DNA from: an uncultured Fibrobacter sp.
GTDB taxonomy: Bacteria > Fibrobacterota > Fibrobacteria > Fibrobacterales > Fibrobacteraceae
Direction: 5' to 3'
Assembly (NCBI GenBank): GCA_934691725.1
Contig: CAKUTF010000025.1
Location: 1 to 41,038, forward strand
Length of the DNA stretch: 41,038 nt
In this document: positions 13,536 through 22,693 of the stretch, piece by piece
Layout of the letters: every line of letters begins with the position of its first letter
Position numbering within the stretch: position 1 is the stretch's first letter
Program-made: the position numbers and the translations under genes
Notes under the pieces: generated by a model
What the model saw: the letters and a program-made list of their open reading frames with translations, nothing else
Database searches by the model: none
Told to the model about the DNA's origin: nothing

Positions 13536-15893
13536 ATGCTAAAACGAATTTTTGCCTTTTTCTGCGTGTTTTTTTCAGCGTTTGCGAGTGCCGCTCCGAC
13601 GCCTATCATCGGAGCGGTTGTCGAGACGGAATCGGACCGTCCGCTTTCTTCGGTGGCTGTTTTTTATGAATCGGGCAGGTCGCTCGGCGAGACGGATGGG
13701 AACGGTCGCTTTGAACTCACCGCGGATTCCCGGAGCGCGAAGCTCGTCTTTGCAAAAGACGGTTTCGATACGCTGCATGTGTCGCTCGACGATTTTGCGG
13801 ATCTGTTCGATATCGTCGTCGTGATGCATCCGAACGTGCGGAACCTCGGGGAAAGTACGATTATCGGCGGCGGCTCCCGGGTCGAGTGGCCCGAACCTTC
13901 GCACATCACGGTCGAAAAACTGGAAGATGTCGTCGGGATGCGCTTTGACTTAGCGGAACTGATGTCCTCGTTCGAGGGAGTCTCCGGCCAGAAGGATTTT
14001 TCGAGCGCGCTCTTTTACGACGGCTCGCGGGCGGAAGAAGTCGGTTACCACCTGGGGCGGCTTCGCATCCCGAACATGCGGCATCTCGACATAGGCTTTC
14101 CGGGAAACCTTTCCGTCATCAACCCGCATCTTTTAAAGTCCGTCGAAATCTACGACAATTACGGCGAAGGTCCCGTTGGGCAAGGCCTTGCCACTTCTGT
14201 CGATTACATTCCGGAAACCCTTTCGGGCGAAGAATTCGAAATCGGGCTTTCGGCGGGAACGACCATGCGCGAAGTGACTGTCGGCGGACCGTTCCTGTTC
14301 TGGGATTCCTTCCGGTTCAGCTTCCGCTTTCTGGATGCCGAAATGCTCAAGAACATGGGGGAAAAGTTTTTTACCGAGTTCCGCAAGCGGGATTCGAGCT
14401 GCGACGACTGCTCCACGGAAAATTCGGATTCGTTCAGCCTCACGTCCTATGATCTTTTCGCACAGCTCGCCGGGCACGATTCTTTGGATAACCGCTGGAT
14501 GGTGAACGGCATCTACAGCAGCGACGAATATGTGGTCCGCCAGGATACGACGACATCGCTCGAAACTTCGAACAGCGTCGATATCATTCGCGGGCATCGG
14601 GCTTACGGGGTACTCGGATTTGAATACGCGTCCGCTCTCGGAACGAGCTTCCACGCCGGAGTTGTCCGCGAGGAGGCTTCGGATACGCTGCGCGATACGA
14701 CGGGCTACCGCCAGGATGCGCTTCCCGAAAATGCGACATTTATCGACGGCTACGAACAGGACAAGACGACTTTTTCCGTTGGGCTTGACAAGAAGTTTCC
14801 GGGACGGCTTCTCGGTGCGGAGCTTTCCGGTGCAATCCTTTACGAACATCATCTCGTGACGCGGAAGTGGCCCGACTTTTCAAAGACGCAAAAGACCGAG
14901 CTGAATACGGGCGTCCTTTCGGGGTCGAGCCGCATGACGTGGACAAGCGATGCGCAGAAGACGATTTTCGCGTTCGGAGCCTTGGCGGATTTTCACGGGC
15001 ACGGTTCGCCGATGGTTTCGCTTGACTTTGACCGGAACCTTTCGGCAGGCGTCCCCGGAATTATTCCCGGTGAAGGCTTCCGGCTGTTTGGAAATGTCGC
15101 TTGGCGTGGAGACTTTCGGGAGGCGTGGTCGGACGGAAAGCTCGAAAGCGATATCGTGACAGGCTCCTCGGCAAAGCTAGGCGCGGGATTTTCAAAAAAG
15201 CGTCTTAGCGTAAGCGCACACGGATTTGGACGTTTCTACCTGAATCCGGAATTGCCTGTTCCGCTTGCCTATGCGCATTACCGCGAACTGTCAAATGCGG
15301 ACAACGCCTGGGTTCTCGGGGCCTCCGCAAAGGTAGAAGCGCGAACCTTGCACCACTTTGCGCTAGGGCTGAATCTTTCGTCTGTCTATGGCGAGTATTC
15401 GTTAGACGACGGGCGTTATCTTCCGTGGGATGCGAATTCCCGGCTAGACATGGCGACGTCGCTTCGCTACTATCCGCGAAAGGATTCCTTGGTCTCGGTA
15501 ATTCTCACGCACCACGCCGGGTGGCATCGTCCGCTCTACTATTACCGGATTAAGCCTTCGAATTCTTCGACAGGCGTTCTCGGAACACGGGAAATCCGTG
15601 ATTACAACGAGTTTACGGACCTGTTCCGCACGGATGTCCGGGTGAATCTCGACCTGCCGGGACGACTGTTCTTTTTCCGAAAAGTGCGTTTCTATGTCGA
15701 AGCTGACAACGTATTCTCGGCGCTAGATGTCGATGCCTTGAAATTCCTCGGAACGGACAATGCGCGGGAACGTTCGCAGGTTTCCAGGGATTTTGACGGG
15801 CGATCCTCGAACGGTTTCGACCTGGTGCCTTTCATGGCGAAGGGAATGGGAATCTACTTGCAGTTCGGTGTCGAGGCGAACTTTGCGATTTAG
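13536..15893 (+). CDS. TonB-dependent receptor-like outer-membrane protein
   Basis: This 785-aa protein starts with a signal peptide (MLKRIFAFFCVFFSAFASAA). Residues about 24-97 form a carboxypeptidase-regulatory-like beta domain (IIGAVVETESDRPLSSVAVF ... GETDGNGRFEL), common at the N-terminus of SusC-type and related receptors. Residues about 115-215 look like a plug domain (SSFEGVSGQKDFSSALFYDG ... INPHLLKSVEIYDNYG). The remainder alternates as a large beta barrel, ending with aromatic strand pattern GIYLQFGVEANFAI. It probably imports or binds a ligand at the outer membrane; the ligand is unknown. SCDDC at about residue 287 could form a disulfide. The VanX-type gene overlaps its 3' end and may be co-expressed. 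Confidence 0.8.
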   Translation: MLKRIFAFFCVFFSAFASAAPTPIIGAVVETESDRPLSSVAVFYESGRSLGETDGNGRFELTADSRSAKLVFAKDGFDTLHVSLDDFADLFDIVVVMHPNVRNLGESTIIGGGSRVEWPEPSHITVEKLEDVVGMRFDLAELMSSFEGVSGQKDFSSALFYDGSRAEEVGYHLGRLRIPNMRHLDIGFPGNLSVINPHLLKSVEIYDNYGEGPVGQGLATSVDYIPETLSGEEFEIGLSAGTTMREVTVGGPFLFWDSFRFSFRFLDAEMLKNMGEKFFTEFRKRDSSCDDCSTENSDSFSLTSYDLFAQLAGHDSLDNRWMVNGIYSSDEYVVRQDTTTSLETSNSVDIIRGHRAYGVLGFEYASALGTSFHAGVVREEASDTLRDTTGYRQDALPENATFIDGYEQDKTTFSVGLDKKFPGRLLGAELSGAILYEHHLVTRKWPDFSKTQKTELNTGVLSGSSRMTWTSDAQKTIFAFGALADFHGHGSPMVSLDFDRNLSAGVPGIIPGEGFRLFGNVAWRGDFREAWSDGKLESDIVTGSSAKLGAGFSKKRLSVSAHGFGRFYLNPELPVPLAYAHYRELSNADNAWVLGASAKVEARTLHHFALGLNLSSVYGEYSLDDGRYLPWDANSRLDMATSLRYYPRKDSLVSVILTHHAGWHRPLYYYRIKPSNSSTGVLGTREIRDYNEFTDLFRTDVRVNLDLPGRLFFFRKVRFYVEADNVFSALDVDALKFLGTDNARERSQVSRDFDGRSSNGFDLVPFMAKGMGIYLQFGVEANFAI

Positions 15894-16605
15894 CGCACTG
15901 GCGATTCTAGGCTTGTCGCTTTGGACCGTCGCCTTTTCCGAAGAAATCCGTTTCCAGCCGAAACGTCCCACTAAGCCTTTGCGGTTTTGTAGCGCATATG
16001 CCGAGTGGGAAAATTTTGTTCGCAGAGATACCTCCTATGTCGAGATAACGCGCTTTCCGTTTGTTTCCCTGGATTTGCGGTATGCGACTTTTGGAAATAT
16101 CACGGGTCATGATTTGTATTGCGGTGCAAGACGCGCTTACCTGCAGCGGGCAGCCGCCGAGAAATTCCGCAAGGCCATTCGGCTGTTGCAAAAGGAGAGG
16201 CCCGGATTTCGCTTTGTAGTCTTCGATGCTTCTCGCCCCGTCTATGCACAGGCGAAGCTCCGCGAAACGGTCGTCGGGACGCCTTTTGCCGATTATGTTT
16301 CCAATCCGCAGCGCGGCAGTGTGCACAATTTCGGATTCGCGCTAGACCTGACCATTGCGGATTCTTCCGGGACGCTTCTCGACATGGGAACGGATTTCGA
16401 TTCCTTTGAAGAGCGCGCAGGGAAAAGAGGCGAGGCGGAAGCCTTGGAAAACGGAACGCTTTCCAAGACGCAAATCGAAAACCGCGAACTTCTCCGCCGG
16501 GTAATGCTCGGCGCGGGCTTTCTTCCGCTCGCTTCGGAGTGGTGGCATTTCAATGCGATTGCGTCTAAAAAAATTCGGGCAACTGGCGAACTCCCGCCCT
16601 TTTGA
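15883..16605 (+). CDS. D-alanyl-D-alanine dipeptidase, VanX/DdpX family
   Basis: This 240-aa protein (TTG numbering) belongs to zinc peptidase family M15D, which cleaves D-Ala-D-Ala dipeptide. Zinc ligands are His148 and Asp155 in SVHNFGFALD and His222 in EWWHF, with Glu219 as catalytic base and Arg118 in FDASRP. The TTG at 15883 is preceded by GAGG at 15873-15876 and gives signal peptide MRFSALAILGLSLWTVAFS. A GTG at 15868 is an alternative with a more basic N-terminus. It overlaps the receptor gene by 11 nt, and its 3' end overlaps the convergent tsaC gene by 41 nt. A role in peptidoglycan dipeptide recycling is more likely than vancomycin resistance, since no vanA/vanH neighbour exists. 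Confidence 0.85.
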   Translation: MRFSALAILGLSLWTVAFSEEIRFQPKRPTKPLRFCSAYAEWENFVRRDTSYVEITRFPFVSLDLRYATFGNITGHDLYCGARRAYLQRAAAEKFRKAIRLLQKERPGFRFVVFDASRPVYAQAKLRETVVGTPFADYVSNPQRGSVHNFGFALDLTIADSSGTLLDMGTDFDSFEERAGKRGEAEALENGTLSKTQIENRELLRRVMLGAGFLPLASEWWHFNAIASKKIRATGELPPF

Positions 16606-17536
16606 GGCGATCGTTGCAGGCGACGCCTAGACCTACATTCGGAATCGGATCGACGAGAATCAGTTTGTTTTTTGGATTGTCCATGAGGCGCATCATCGCG
16701 TAAAGGTTCGCCGTCGCTTCTTTCAGGTCGCCGGATTCTGAAAGGTTTACCGTCGGCGGAACGATGGATTCTTCGTCGCCGAATGCGATTCGCACGGTTT
16801 CCTTGGGAATCTTGGCGTCTGCGGGAAGCTGTCCGTAAAACAGCGGGACTTGCGGGCGGTAATGCCTGTCAATCATTCCCGGAGCGGGCATCGGGCCTTT
16901 GGGATTGGACTTGGAAGCGTGGATGGTGACGCTCCCCGCAATTTCCTTTACCATCTCGGGCGTGATGCCTCCGGGGCGTAAGATAACGGGTTCGCCATGG
17001 GGAAAGGCTATTATCGTACTTTCGACTCCGACCTGGCAGGAGCCTCCATCGACAATCCCGTCGATTACGTTCCCGAGCTGTTCCGCGACATGCTTTGCTG
17101 TAGTCGGGCTGACATGCTGGAAGAGGTTTGCGCTGGGAGCCGCCAGCGGAACTCCGGAAAGCCGGATAATCTTTTGCGCTACGGGATGGTTGGGGAAGCG
17201 CACCGCAACGGTCGGAAGTCCGCTTGTCGCAAGGTCCGGAATCCTTTCCGTCTTCGGAAGGACTAGCGTCATCGGGCCGGGCCAAAAGGCCTTGGCGAGA
17301 GCTCTCGCCTTTTCGGGAATCTCCGAAACGACTTCTTGGATTTCGTCGAACGCTGAAATGTGGACAATCAGCGGGTCGAAATGCGGACGCTTTTTCGCTT
17401 CGAAAATCTTGGCGAGCGCTTTCGGGTCAAAGGCGTTGCCGGCAAGGCCGTAAACCGTTTCGGTGGGAATGGCGACAATGCCGCCGTTTTTTAGAATCTC
17501 CGCAGCGGCTTCAGGAGAGGTCCATGGAGGAAACAT
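16565..17536 (-). CDS. L-threonylcarbamoyladenylate synthase (Sua5/TsaC)
   Basis: This 323-aa protein makes threonylcarbamoyl-AMP, the precursor of t6A37 in ANN-decoding tRNAs. The YrdC fold occupies about residues 10-190, with IPTETVYGLAGNA, KKRPHFDPLIVH and PSANLFQHVSPT visible. A linker with PAPGMIDRHYRP and a C-terminal Sua5 domain follow, so it is the long Sua5 form rather than the short TsaC form. The ATG at 17536 lies one base after the DUF349 stop; the in-frame upstream start (17587) would be inside that gene. Its last 41 nt overlap the convergent dipeptidase gene. Confidence 0.92.
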   Translation of the reverse strand: MFPPWTSPEAAAEILKNGGIVAIPTETVYGLAGNAFDPKALAKIFEAKKRPHFDPLIVHISAFDEIQEVVSEIPEKARALAKAFWPGPMTLVLPKTERIPDLATSGLPTVAVRFPNHPVAQKIIRLSGVPLAAPSANLFQHVSPTTAKHVAEQLGNVIDGIVDGGSCQVGVESTIIAFPHGEPVILRPGGITPEMVKEIAGSVTIHASKSNPKGPMPAPGMIDRHYRPQVPLFYGQLPADAKIPKETVRIAFGDEESIVPPTVNLSESGDLKEATANLYAMMRLMDNPKNKLILVDPIPNVGLGVACNDRLKRAGVRQLPEFF

Positions 17537-17537
17537 C

Positions 17538-20405
17538 TTACGCTTCGGGCTGGCTGTCTTCGGGCTTGTTTCCGAAAATCGCGTCACAGGCCGAATTGAA
17601 ACGTTTCCAGATCTTGTCGGAATCCTTGCGGGGGACCGCTCCGATTTCTTTCCAGTGGCGGCGGAGCTGTTTGACTACATTCATCGCTTCGCGGCGGGTT
17701 TCCTCGGTGAGGTTTTCAAGCAGGCGTTCCGCTTCTTCGCAGAGTCGGAGCTTGTTCTGCAGGTTGTTTTCCCGCGCCTGTTCCTGGATATCGAGCTGGT
17801 CGCGGCGGCGGTTGAAAAAGTCGTCGCAGGCGGAGCGGAACTTCTTGAATAGTTCCTGTTCCTCGGCTCCTGTCCGGGGAAGTTCTCTCCAGTCGGATTG
17901 TAGCTTCTTGACCGTGTCCGCGCTTTCGTTTGAACCGGCTGTTTCGACGAGAGCGGTGACCGTTGAAATCATGGAAACTTTTTTTGCCTTTGCTTCGCTT
18001 GCGATCTTCTGGAATTCGGGATCGACTGAGGCGCGCTTTTCGGCAAACTTGTCGAGAATGGCGCTGTAACGGTCCCAAACCGCATCGACTTTCTCTTTCG
18101 GGACCATTCCGATGCTTTTCCATTCTTCGATGGCTGCTTTTACCTCTTTGACGGATTCCGGGTCTTGCGGATCGAAATCCATCGCTTCGAGCTTTTGGCA
18201 CAGGGCCTCTTTCGCTTCGAGGTTCTTGGCCTTGGCCTGGTCCATTTCTTCGAAGTGGGCGCGCTTGCGGGTAAAGAACACGTCACAGGCGTTGCGGAAA
18301 CGGTTCCAGATTTCTTCGGACTTGGAGCGCGGGACCGGCCCGGATTCTTTCCACGCCTCCTGCAGCTTGCGGAATTCGTTGGATGTCGCGTTCCAGTCGG
18401 CGGATTCGGAAAGCGCTTCCGCCTTTTCGCAAAGTCCGATTTTCTTTTGGTAGTTCGCTTCGCGGAGATCGTCTTCCTGCTTGACGAACGCCCGGTGCTT
18501 GTCGTAAAAAGCGGTCTCCGCAGCGCGGAACCTGTCCCAGAGAGGCTGGACGTTTTCCTTCGGGACCATGCCGATGGTCTTCCATTTTTCCTGGAGTTCC
18601 TGCATGGTCTTGTACTTGTCGCGCCAGTTTGTCTCGTTCTCGTTCGAAAGTTCTTCTACCTGTTTACAGATGTTTTCCTTTTCGGCGAGGTTTTGACGGC
18701 GTTCTTCTTCCTGTTCCTTGACGAACGGCTCGCACTTGGCGGTGATTTCGTCAAAGAGGGTGCGGAACTTTTCGCGAAATTCGTTGAAGCGTGCAGCGGA
18801 AACCGGACCGATGGCTTTCCATTGGTTTGTCAGGCTGCGCAATTTCGGCAAGGTTTCCCGCGTCGCTTCTTCCTTGGCGAGTGTGGACATTTCTTCGAGA
18901 AGCGTTTCCCTGTCGTGTTCGTTGTGCCAGGATTCCCATTCCCGCAATTCCTGGAAACGTTCCGTCGCTTCCTGGTATTCTTTCCAGATTTCCTTGTAGC
19001 GGAACTTGTCTTCGCCGACGATTTCTTTCCAGGATTTGTAGGCTTCGCGGAGCTTCTGGGAAATATCCTTGAAGTTCCCGTTTTCGTCGATTTTCTTTAC
19101 ATCGTCGATAATCGCACGGAGCTTTTCCGCATTGGCGTTGAAAAGTTTTTCCTCGGCTTCGCGCTTTTCGGCAAAGCGTTCGGCAATCTTGCTCCGGAGC
19201 GCATTGTATGTCTGGAGTTCCGGATCGGCGCCTTCCATGAGCGGCATCGATTCCCATTTGCGGGCAAGGGCCTTGACCTTGTGTTCCGCGGTTTTCGAAT
19301 AGTCGTCGGATTCGGCGAGGAGCGATAGCTGGGCGAGAATCTCTGTCCGGGAAACCTTGCTCTCGGAAGGATCCACCGTTTCGTTCTGGACTAGACGGTT
19401 GAAGCGTTCCACGGACATTTTGAAAAGTCCTGCGATGGCGGATTCCGTGCTGTCGTTTGCCGCTTCGAACTTGGCGATGAGTTCTTCGATCGCTTCCTTG
19501 TTTTCGGAGGCGCCCGCTTCGAGCAGCTTGTCGATTTGGGCGAGAAGCCCTTCGAGTTCCTTTTGCTTGTTCGCCTTTGCGTTGATTTCTGCGTTTTCTT
19601 TATCGATGCGCGCCTGCTCTTCTGCCCGGCGGTTTTCGTAGCTCGCGATGACCCGGTCAAGATCCGCCTGTGCCGGTCCCATTCCGAGTTCTGCTGCCAT
19701 CTGGAGAATTTTATCGAAATCCGCCTTGTTCGTCATGAAGTCTTTGGCGTCCGAAAGGCGTTGCGCCTGCTGGATGATGGCGTCGCGCTTGTGGAACAGG
19801 AGCAGCATCTCGTTTTTTTCTTCTTCCTGCTTGGATGGCTTTTGCAATTCCCGGCGCTTTTCCGCGGCTTTCTGGCGGGCTTCCGTGTGTCGGGAATTCT
19901 GGGCGATATTTTGCAGCATGTTGTCGCGATCGATCCGGTCAATGGCGGCCATGGCGATTTCCACCTTTGCGTCTTTGAGGGCGACCAGTTCGAGCGAACT
20001 CTGCTTTGTCGTCTTCTGGACAAGCGCGAGCCTCAGTTCGGAATTCGGCATGGACTTGAGCAAGTCGTCTGCAAGGCGTGTTCCGGCGATTACTTGGACT
20101 GCTTCGAGTTCCTTTTTCCCGGGGACTTCGCGAAAGTTCTTGATATGGTCGGCGAGGATTTCCTGGATGCGGATTTCGGCGTCATGCTTGTTGGAAAGGT
20201 CGGTTTCGGTAGCGAGAATTTTTTGGAGAGCTTCCGCGTCGGTAATCTTGCGGATGGCGATATTCCGAATCTTCGGGTCGGCATCGTTCGTGGCGACGCT
20301 TGAGAGCGCGTTCTGGTTCGAAGCGTCTAGCCTTGCGACCGCGGCTGCCCGGACTTCGGGGTTGGAATTCTGCCAATCGGGTCTAAATAAATTAAAAAAT
20401 CCCAT
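17538..20405 (-). CDS. Large DUF349-repeat coiled-coil protein
   Basis: This 955-aa protein is acidic and lysine-rich. It has a HEAT-like N-terminal part (about 10-200; ALSSVATNDADPKIRNIAIRK), a coiled-coil centre (about 200-370), and eight DUF349 units from about 380 to 945. Each unit carries a W-K/E-x-I-G/P...W-x-R-F pattern, for example KWKTIGMVPKENVQPLWDRF and HWKEIGAVPRKDSDKIWKRF. DUF349 proteins have no assigned biochemical role known to me. There is no signal peptide, so it is probably cytoplasmic. The start at 20405 has GGAG eight bases upstream and a TAGATT -10 about 50 bp upstream. It is divergent from priA. The open frame continues upstream to 22349 only as an antisense shadow of priA. 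Confidence 0.88.
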   Translation of the reverse strand: MGFFNLFRPDWQNSNPEVRAAAVARLDASNQNALSSVATNDADPKIRNIAIRKITDAEALQKILATETDLSNKHDAEIRIQEILADHIKNFREVPGKKELEAVQVIAGTRLADDLLKSMPNSELRLALVQKTTKQSSLELVALKDAKVEIAMAAIDRIDRDNMLQNIAQNSRHTEARQKAAEKRRELQKPSKQEEEKNEMLLLFHKRDAIIQQAQRLSDAKDFMTNKADFDKILQMAAELGMGPAQADLDRVIASYENRRAEEQARIDKENAEINAKANKQKELEGLLAQIDKLLEAGASENKEAIEELIAKFEAANDSTESAIAGLFKMSVERFNRLVQNETVDPSESKVSRTEILAQLSLLAESDDYSKTAEHKVKALARKWESMPLMEGADPELQTYNALRSKIAERFAEKREAEEKLFNANAEKLRAIIDDVKKIDENGNFKDISQKLREAYKSWKEIVGEDKFRYKEIWKEYQEATERFQELREWESWHNEHDRETLLEEMSTLAKEEATRETLPKLRSLTNQWKAIGPVSAARFNEFREKFRTLFDEITAKCEPFVKEQEEERRQNLAEKENICKQVEELSNENETNWRDKYKTMQELQEKWKTIGMVPKENVQPLWDRFRAAETAFYDKHRAFVKQEDDLREANYQKKIGLCEKAEALSESADWNATSNEFRKLQEAWKESGPVPRSKSEEIWNRFRNACDVFFTRKRAHFEEMDQAKAKNLEAKEALCQKLEAMDFDPQDPESVKEVKAAIEEWKSIGMVPKEKVDAVWDRYSAILDKFAEKRASVDPEFQKIASEAKAKKVSMISTVTALVETAGSNESADTVKKLQSDWRELPRTGAEEQELFKKFRSACDDFFNRRRDQLDIQEQARENNLQNKLRLCEEAERLLENLTEETRREAMNVVKQLRRHWKEIGAVPRKDSDKIWKRFNSACDAIFGNKPEDSQPEA

Positions 20406-20454
20406 AGAGTGTTCTCCAAAACAAGGTGCACCGGATGGCGCACGGACTAACCCC

Positions 20455-20460
20455 AATCTA
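20455..20460 (-). promoter_or_regulatory. -10 element TAGATT of the DUF349 gene (leadered)
   Basis: TAGATT lies about 50 bases upstream of the ATG at 20405 and would give a leader of roughly 43 nt. This gene also has a good GGAG (20414-20417). It is a useful contrast with the leaderless-type genes, which have the box at -12 to -7 and no GGAG. Confidence 0.4.
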
Positions 20461-20522
20461 AATAAAATTCCAAAGACAAATTGAGGTCTTCCGAGAAAAA
20501 GTTTCGAAAAAGGCAAAAGAGC

Positions 20523-20528
20523 TATCTT
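20523..20528 (+). promoter_or_regulatory. -10 element TATCTT of priA, leaderless geometry
   Basis: TATCTT sits at exactly -12 to -7 of the priA ATG (20535), followed by TGAGGC. The extended form TATCTTTG fits the Bacteroidetes -7 consensus TAnnTTTG. The GAGG overlaps -4 to -1 and is too close to act as a Shine-Dalgarno sequence. Confidence 0.5.
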
Positions 20529-20534
20529 TGAGGC

Positions 20535-22574
20535 ATGGTGAAGAGAATTCCGAGAACATTGCCGCCGGACGGTGTTTCCGTAGCGGAAGACGTAAACGGT
20601 TTTTCCGCATTTTGCGAAGTTTTTGTTCCGCTTTCTCCGAAGGCGTTTACCTACGGGATTCCTTCGGGGGCGATAGTCTTGCGGGGAAGTGTCGTGTGGG
20701 TACAGCTTGCGGGGCGAAAGCCTACGCTCGGAGTCGTCTCCCGCCTGGTTTCGGAGCGGCCTCCTTTTCCAAAGGCGAAGCCTGCGGTTCCCCATGCGTC
20801 GGGATATGTTTTCGGGGAACGCTTCATGGAGAAGCTCGAGTGGGCTTCCGCTTATTACATGGCGACGCCGATGCAGTCCCTGAATGTCTTTTTGCCTAGG
20901 GATTTCGGAGCGTATCTGGATGCGACAATCGCGTTTGCAATGGAAAGTCCGAATGAAATCGTACGACAAAAAATGTCGAATAAAAATCCGCCGCTGACGG
21001 ATGAACAGGCGAAGAACCTCAAGCGGCTTCTGGAACTTCTTTTTGATCGCTCGGGATTTCGCGGTGCGCTTCTCCATGGGGTGACGGGAAGCGGAAAAAC
21101 CCGGGTCTATATGGAACTCGCAAAGGCTGCGCTTTCCGCCGGGAAAAAAGTCCTGGTCCTTGTGCCGGAAATCGGTCTCGCTCCGCAAACGGCCTTGCGT
21201 TTTTCGGAATTCTTGGGGTTCGATGTTCCCGTTATCCACTCGGCGCTCTCCGCTCCGAAGAAACGGGCCGCCTGGGTTTCCATCCTTTCCGGCAAGGCGA
21301 AAATCGTTGTCGGTACGCGCAGCGCGATTCTTTCCCCGTTTGATTATGACCTGGTTGTCTTGGACGAGGAACACGATGCGTCCTACAAGCAGGAGGATTC
21401 CGCTCCGCGTTACCATGCGCGAAGTATCGCTTTGCACGAAGCGTATAAATTCGGGGCGCTGGTCGTTTTGGGAAGCGCGACGCCTTCGCTTGAAACTTTT
21501 TTCGCGGCGAGAAACGGGAATCTGGAGTATCTTGTTCTCTCGAAGCGTGCGACGGAAATGAAACTTCCGGAAGTCCGCATTGTCGATATGAAGAAAAAGG
21601 CTCGCTTGCAGGATTCTTCGCTTCTTCTTTCGAGCGAATTGCGGGAAGCTCTCGCGGAAACCGTGGAACGCGGCGACCAGGCGATTATCCTGATGAACCG
21701 TCGAGGATATTCCAAGGTGCGGCTTTGCGCGGAATGCGGTGAACCGCTCGCTTGTCCGGAATGCAAGGTTCCGCTGGTCTATCACAAGCAATACGGAGGA
21801 CTCCTGTGCCATTACTGCGGAAAGCTTCTTCCGCTTGGCACGAAATGCCCTTCCTGCGGTTCTTTGGAGTTTGAATTTGCCGGGGGCGCAATCGAAAAGC
21901 TCGAAGAGGAAATCGCGGAATGGGTTCCCACGGCGAAAGCCGTTCGGATGGACAGGGATACGACGGCAAACGTGGGTGCCGCAGAGCGCATCCTTTCCGA
22001 TTTTCGCGAAAAGAAATTTTCCGTTCTTCTCGGCACGCAAATCGTGGCGAAAGGCCACGATTTTCCGAACGTCCAGCTGGTGGGCGTTGTGGGCGCCGAT
22101 TCCGGCGCCGGCGTGCCCGATTTCCGTTCGGGCGAGAAACTCTTTGAGCTTTTGAGCCAGACATCGGGTCGCGCCGGGCGTGCGCGGGTCGGTGGGCGGG
22201 TCATCTTGCAGACGAACAATCCCGACGACCCGATTATCCGGTTCGCTGTTTCTCATGACTACCTGGGTTTTGCGAAGGAAGAATTGGCTGCCCGCTTCGA
22301 AGCGCACTATCCGCCGTATTCGAAAATTGCGACAATTGAACTCGGGCATAAAAATCTCGAAATTTTGAAAAAACGTTCCCAGGCTTTTGCCGACGAGTTG
22401 TCAAAAAATTCCCGACTGGAAATTCTCGGACCCGTTGACGCCTATATTTCGCCGTTGCGCGATACCTATTGGAAACACATTCTTGTCAAGGCGAATCTTT
22501 CGTCCGATATCCGTCGAGCCCTTTCGAATTTGCCGTTGGACATTGAAATTCGCGTGAACATCGATCCGATGTGA
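20535..22574 (+). CDS. priA: Primosomal protein N', replication-restart helicase
   Basis: PriA (679 aa) reloads the replisome at stalled forks. The DNA-binding N-terminal domain (about 25-125) includes PLSPKAFTYGIP. Helicase Walker A GVTGSGKT is at 182-189 and the DEEH box at 277-280. Eight cysteines forming the paired zinc-binding motifs are at 398, 401, 407, 410, 425, 428, 438 and 441. QTSGRAGRARVGGRV is helicase motif VI. The length is slightly below the E. coli protein, mainly in the N-terminal and linker regions. The gene ends about 10 bp before repeat region R4. Confidence 0.97.
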   Translation: MVKRIPRTLPPDGVSVAEDVNGFSAFCEVFVPLSPKAFTYGIPSGAIVLRGSVVWVQLAGRKPTLGVVSRLVSERPPFPKAKPAVPHASGYVFGERFMEKLEWASAYYMATPMQSLNVFLPRDFGAYLDATIAFAMESPNEIVRQKMSNKNPPLTDEQAKNLKRLLELLFDRSGFRGALLHGVTGSGKTRVYMELAKAALSAGKKVLVLVPEIGLAPQTALRFSEFLGFDVPVIHSALSAPKKRAAWVSILSGKAKIVVGTRSAILSPFDYDLVVLDEEHDASYKQEDSAPRYHARSIALHEAYKFGALVVLGSATPSLETFFAARNGNLEYLVLSKRATEMKLPEVRIVDMKKKARLQDSSLLLSSELREALAETVERGDQAIILMNRRGYSKVRLCAECGEPLACPECKVPLVYHKQYGGLLCHYCGKLLPLGTKCPSCGSLEFEFAGGAIEKLEEEIAEWVPTAKAVRMDRDTTANVGAAERILSDFREKKFSVLLGTQIVAKGHDFPNVQLVGVVGADSGAGVPDFRSGEKLFELLSQTSGRAGRARVGGRVILQTNNPDDPIIRFAVSHDYLGFAKEELAARFEAHYPPYSKIATIELGHKNLEILKKRSQAFADELSKNSRLEILGPVDAYISPLRDTYWKHILVKANLSSDIRRALSNLPLDIEIRVNIDPM

Positions 22575-22693
22575 TCTTTTATTTCGCGGACGTCTGTCTA
22601 TGTCTAGGGACTAGGGACGAGGGAGTAGGGATTAGTCCGCAGACGTCTAAGGGAATGAGGAATTAGCAATTAGCAATGAGAAATTGGTCTGCG

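Noticed and set aside
15883..16605. Vancomycin resistance gene vanX
   Set aside because: No vanA, vanH or vanRS neighbours. A lone secreted M15D dipeptidase fits peptidoglycan recycling better.
20406..22349. Upstream extension of the DUF349 frame to a 1603-residue protein on the minus strand
   Set aside because: The added part is antisense to priA and has arginine-rich, non-protein-like composition. The true start at 20405 has a good GGAG.
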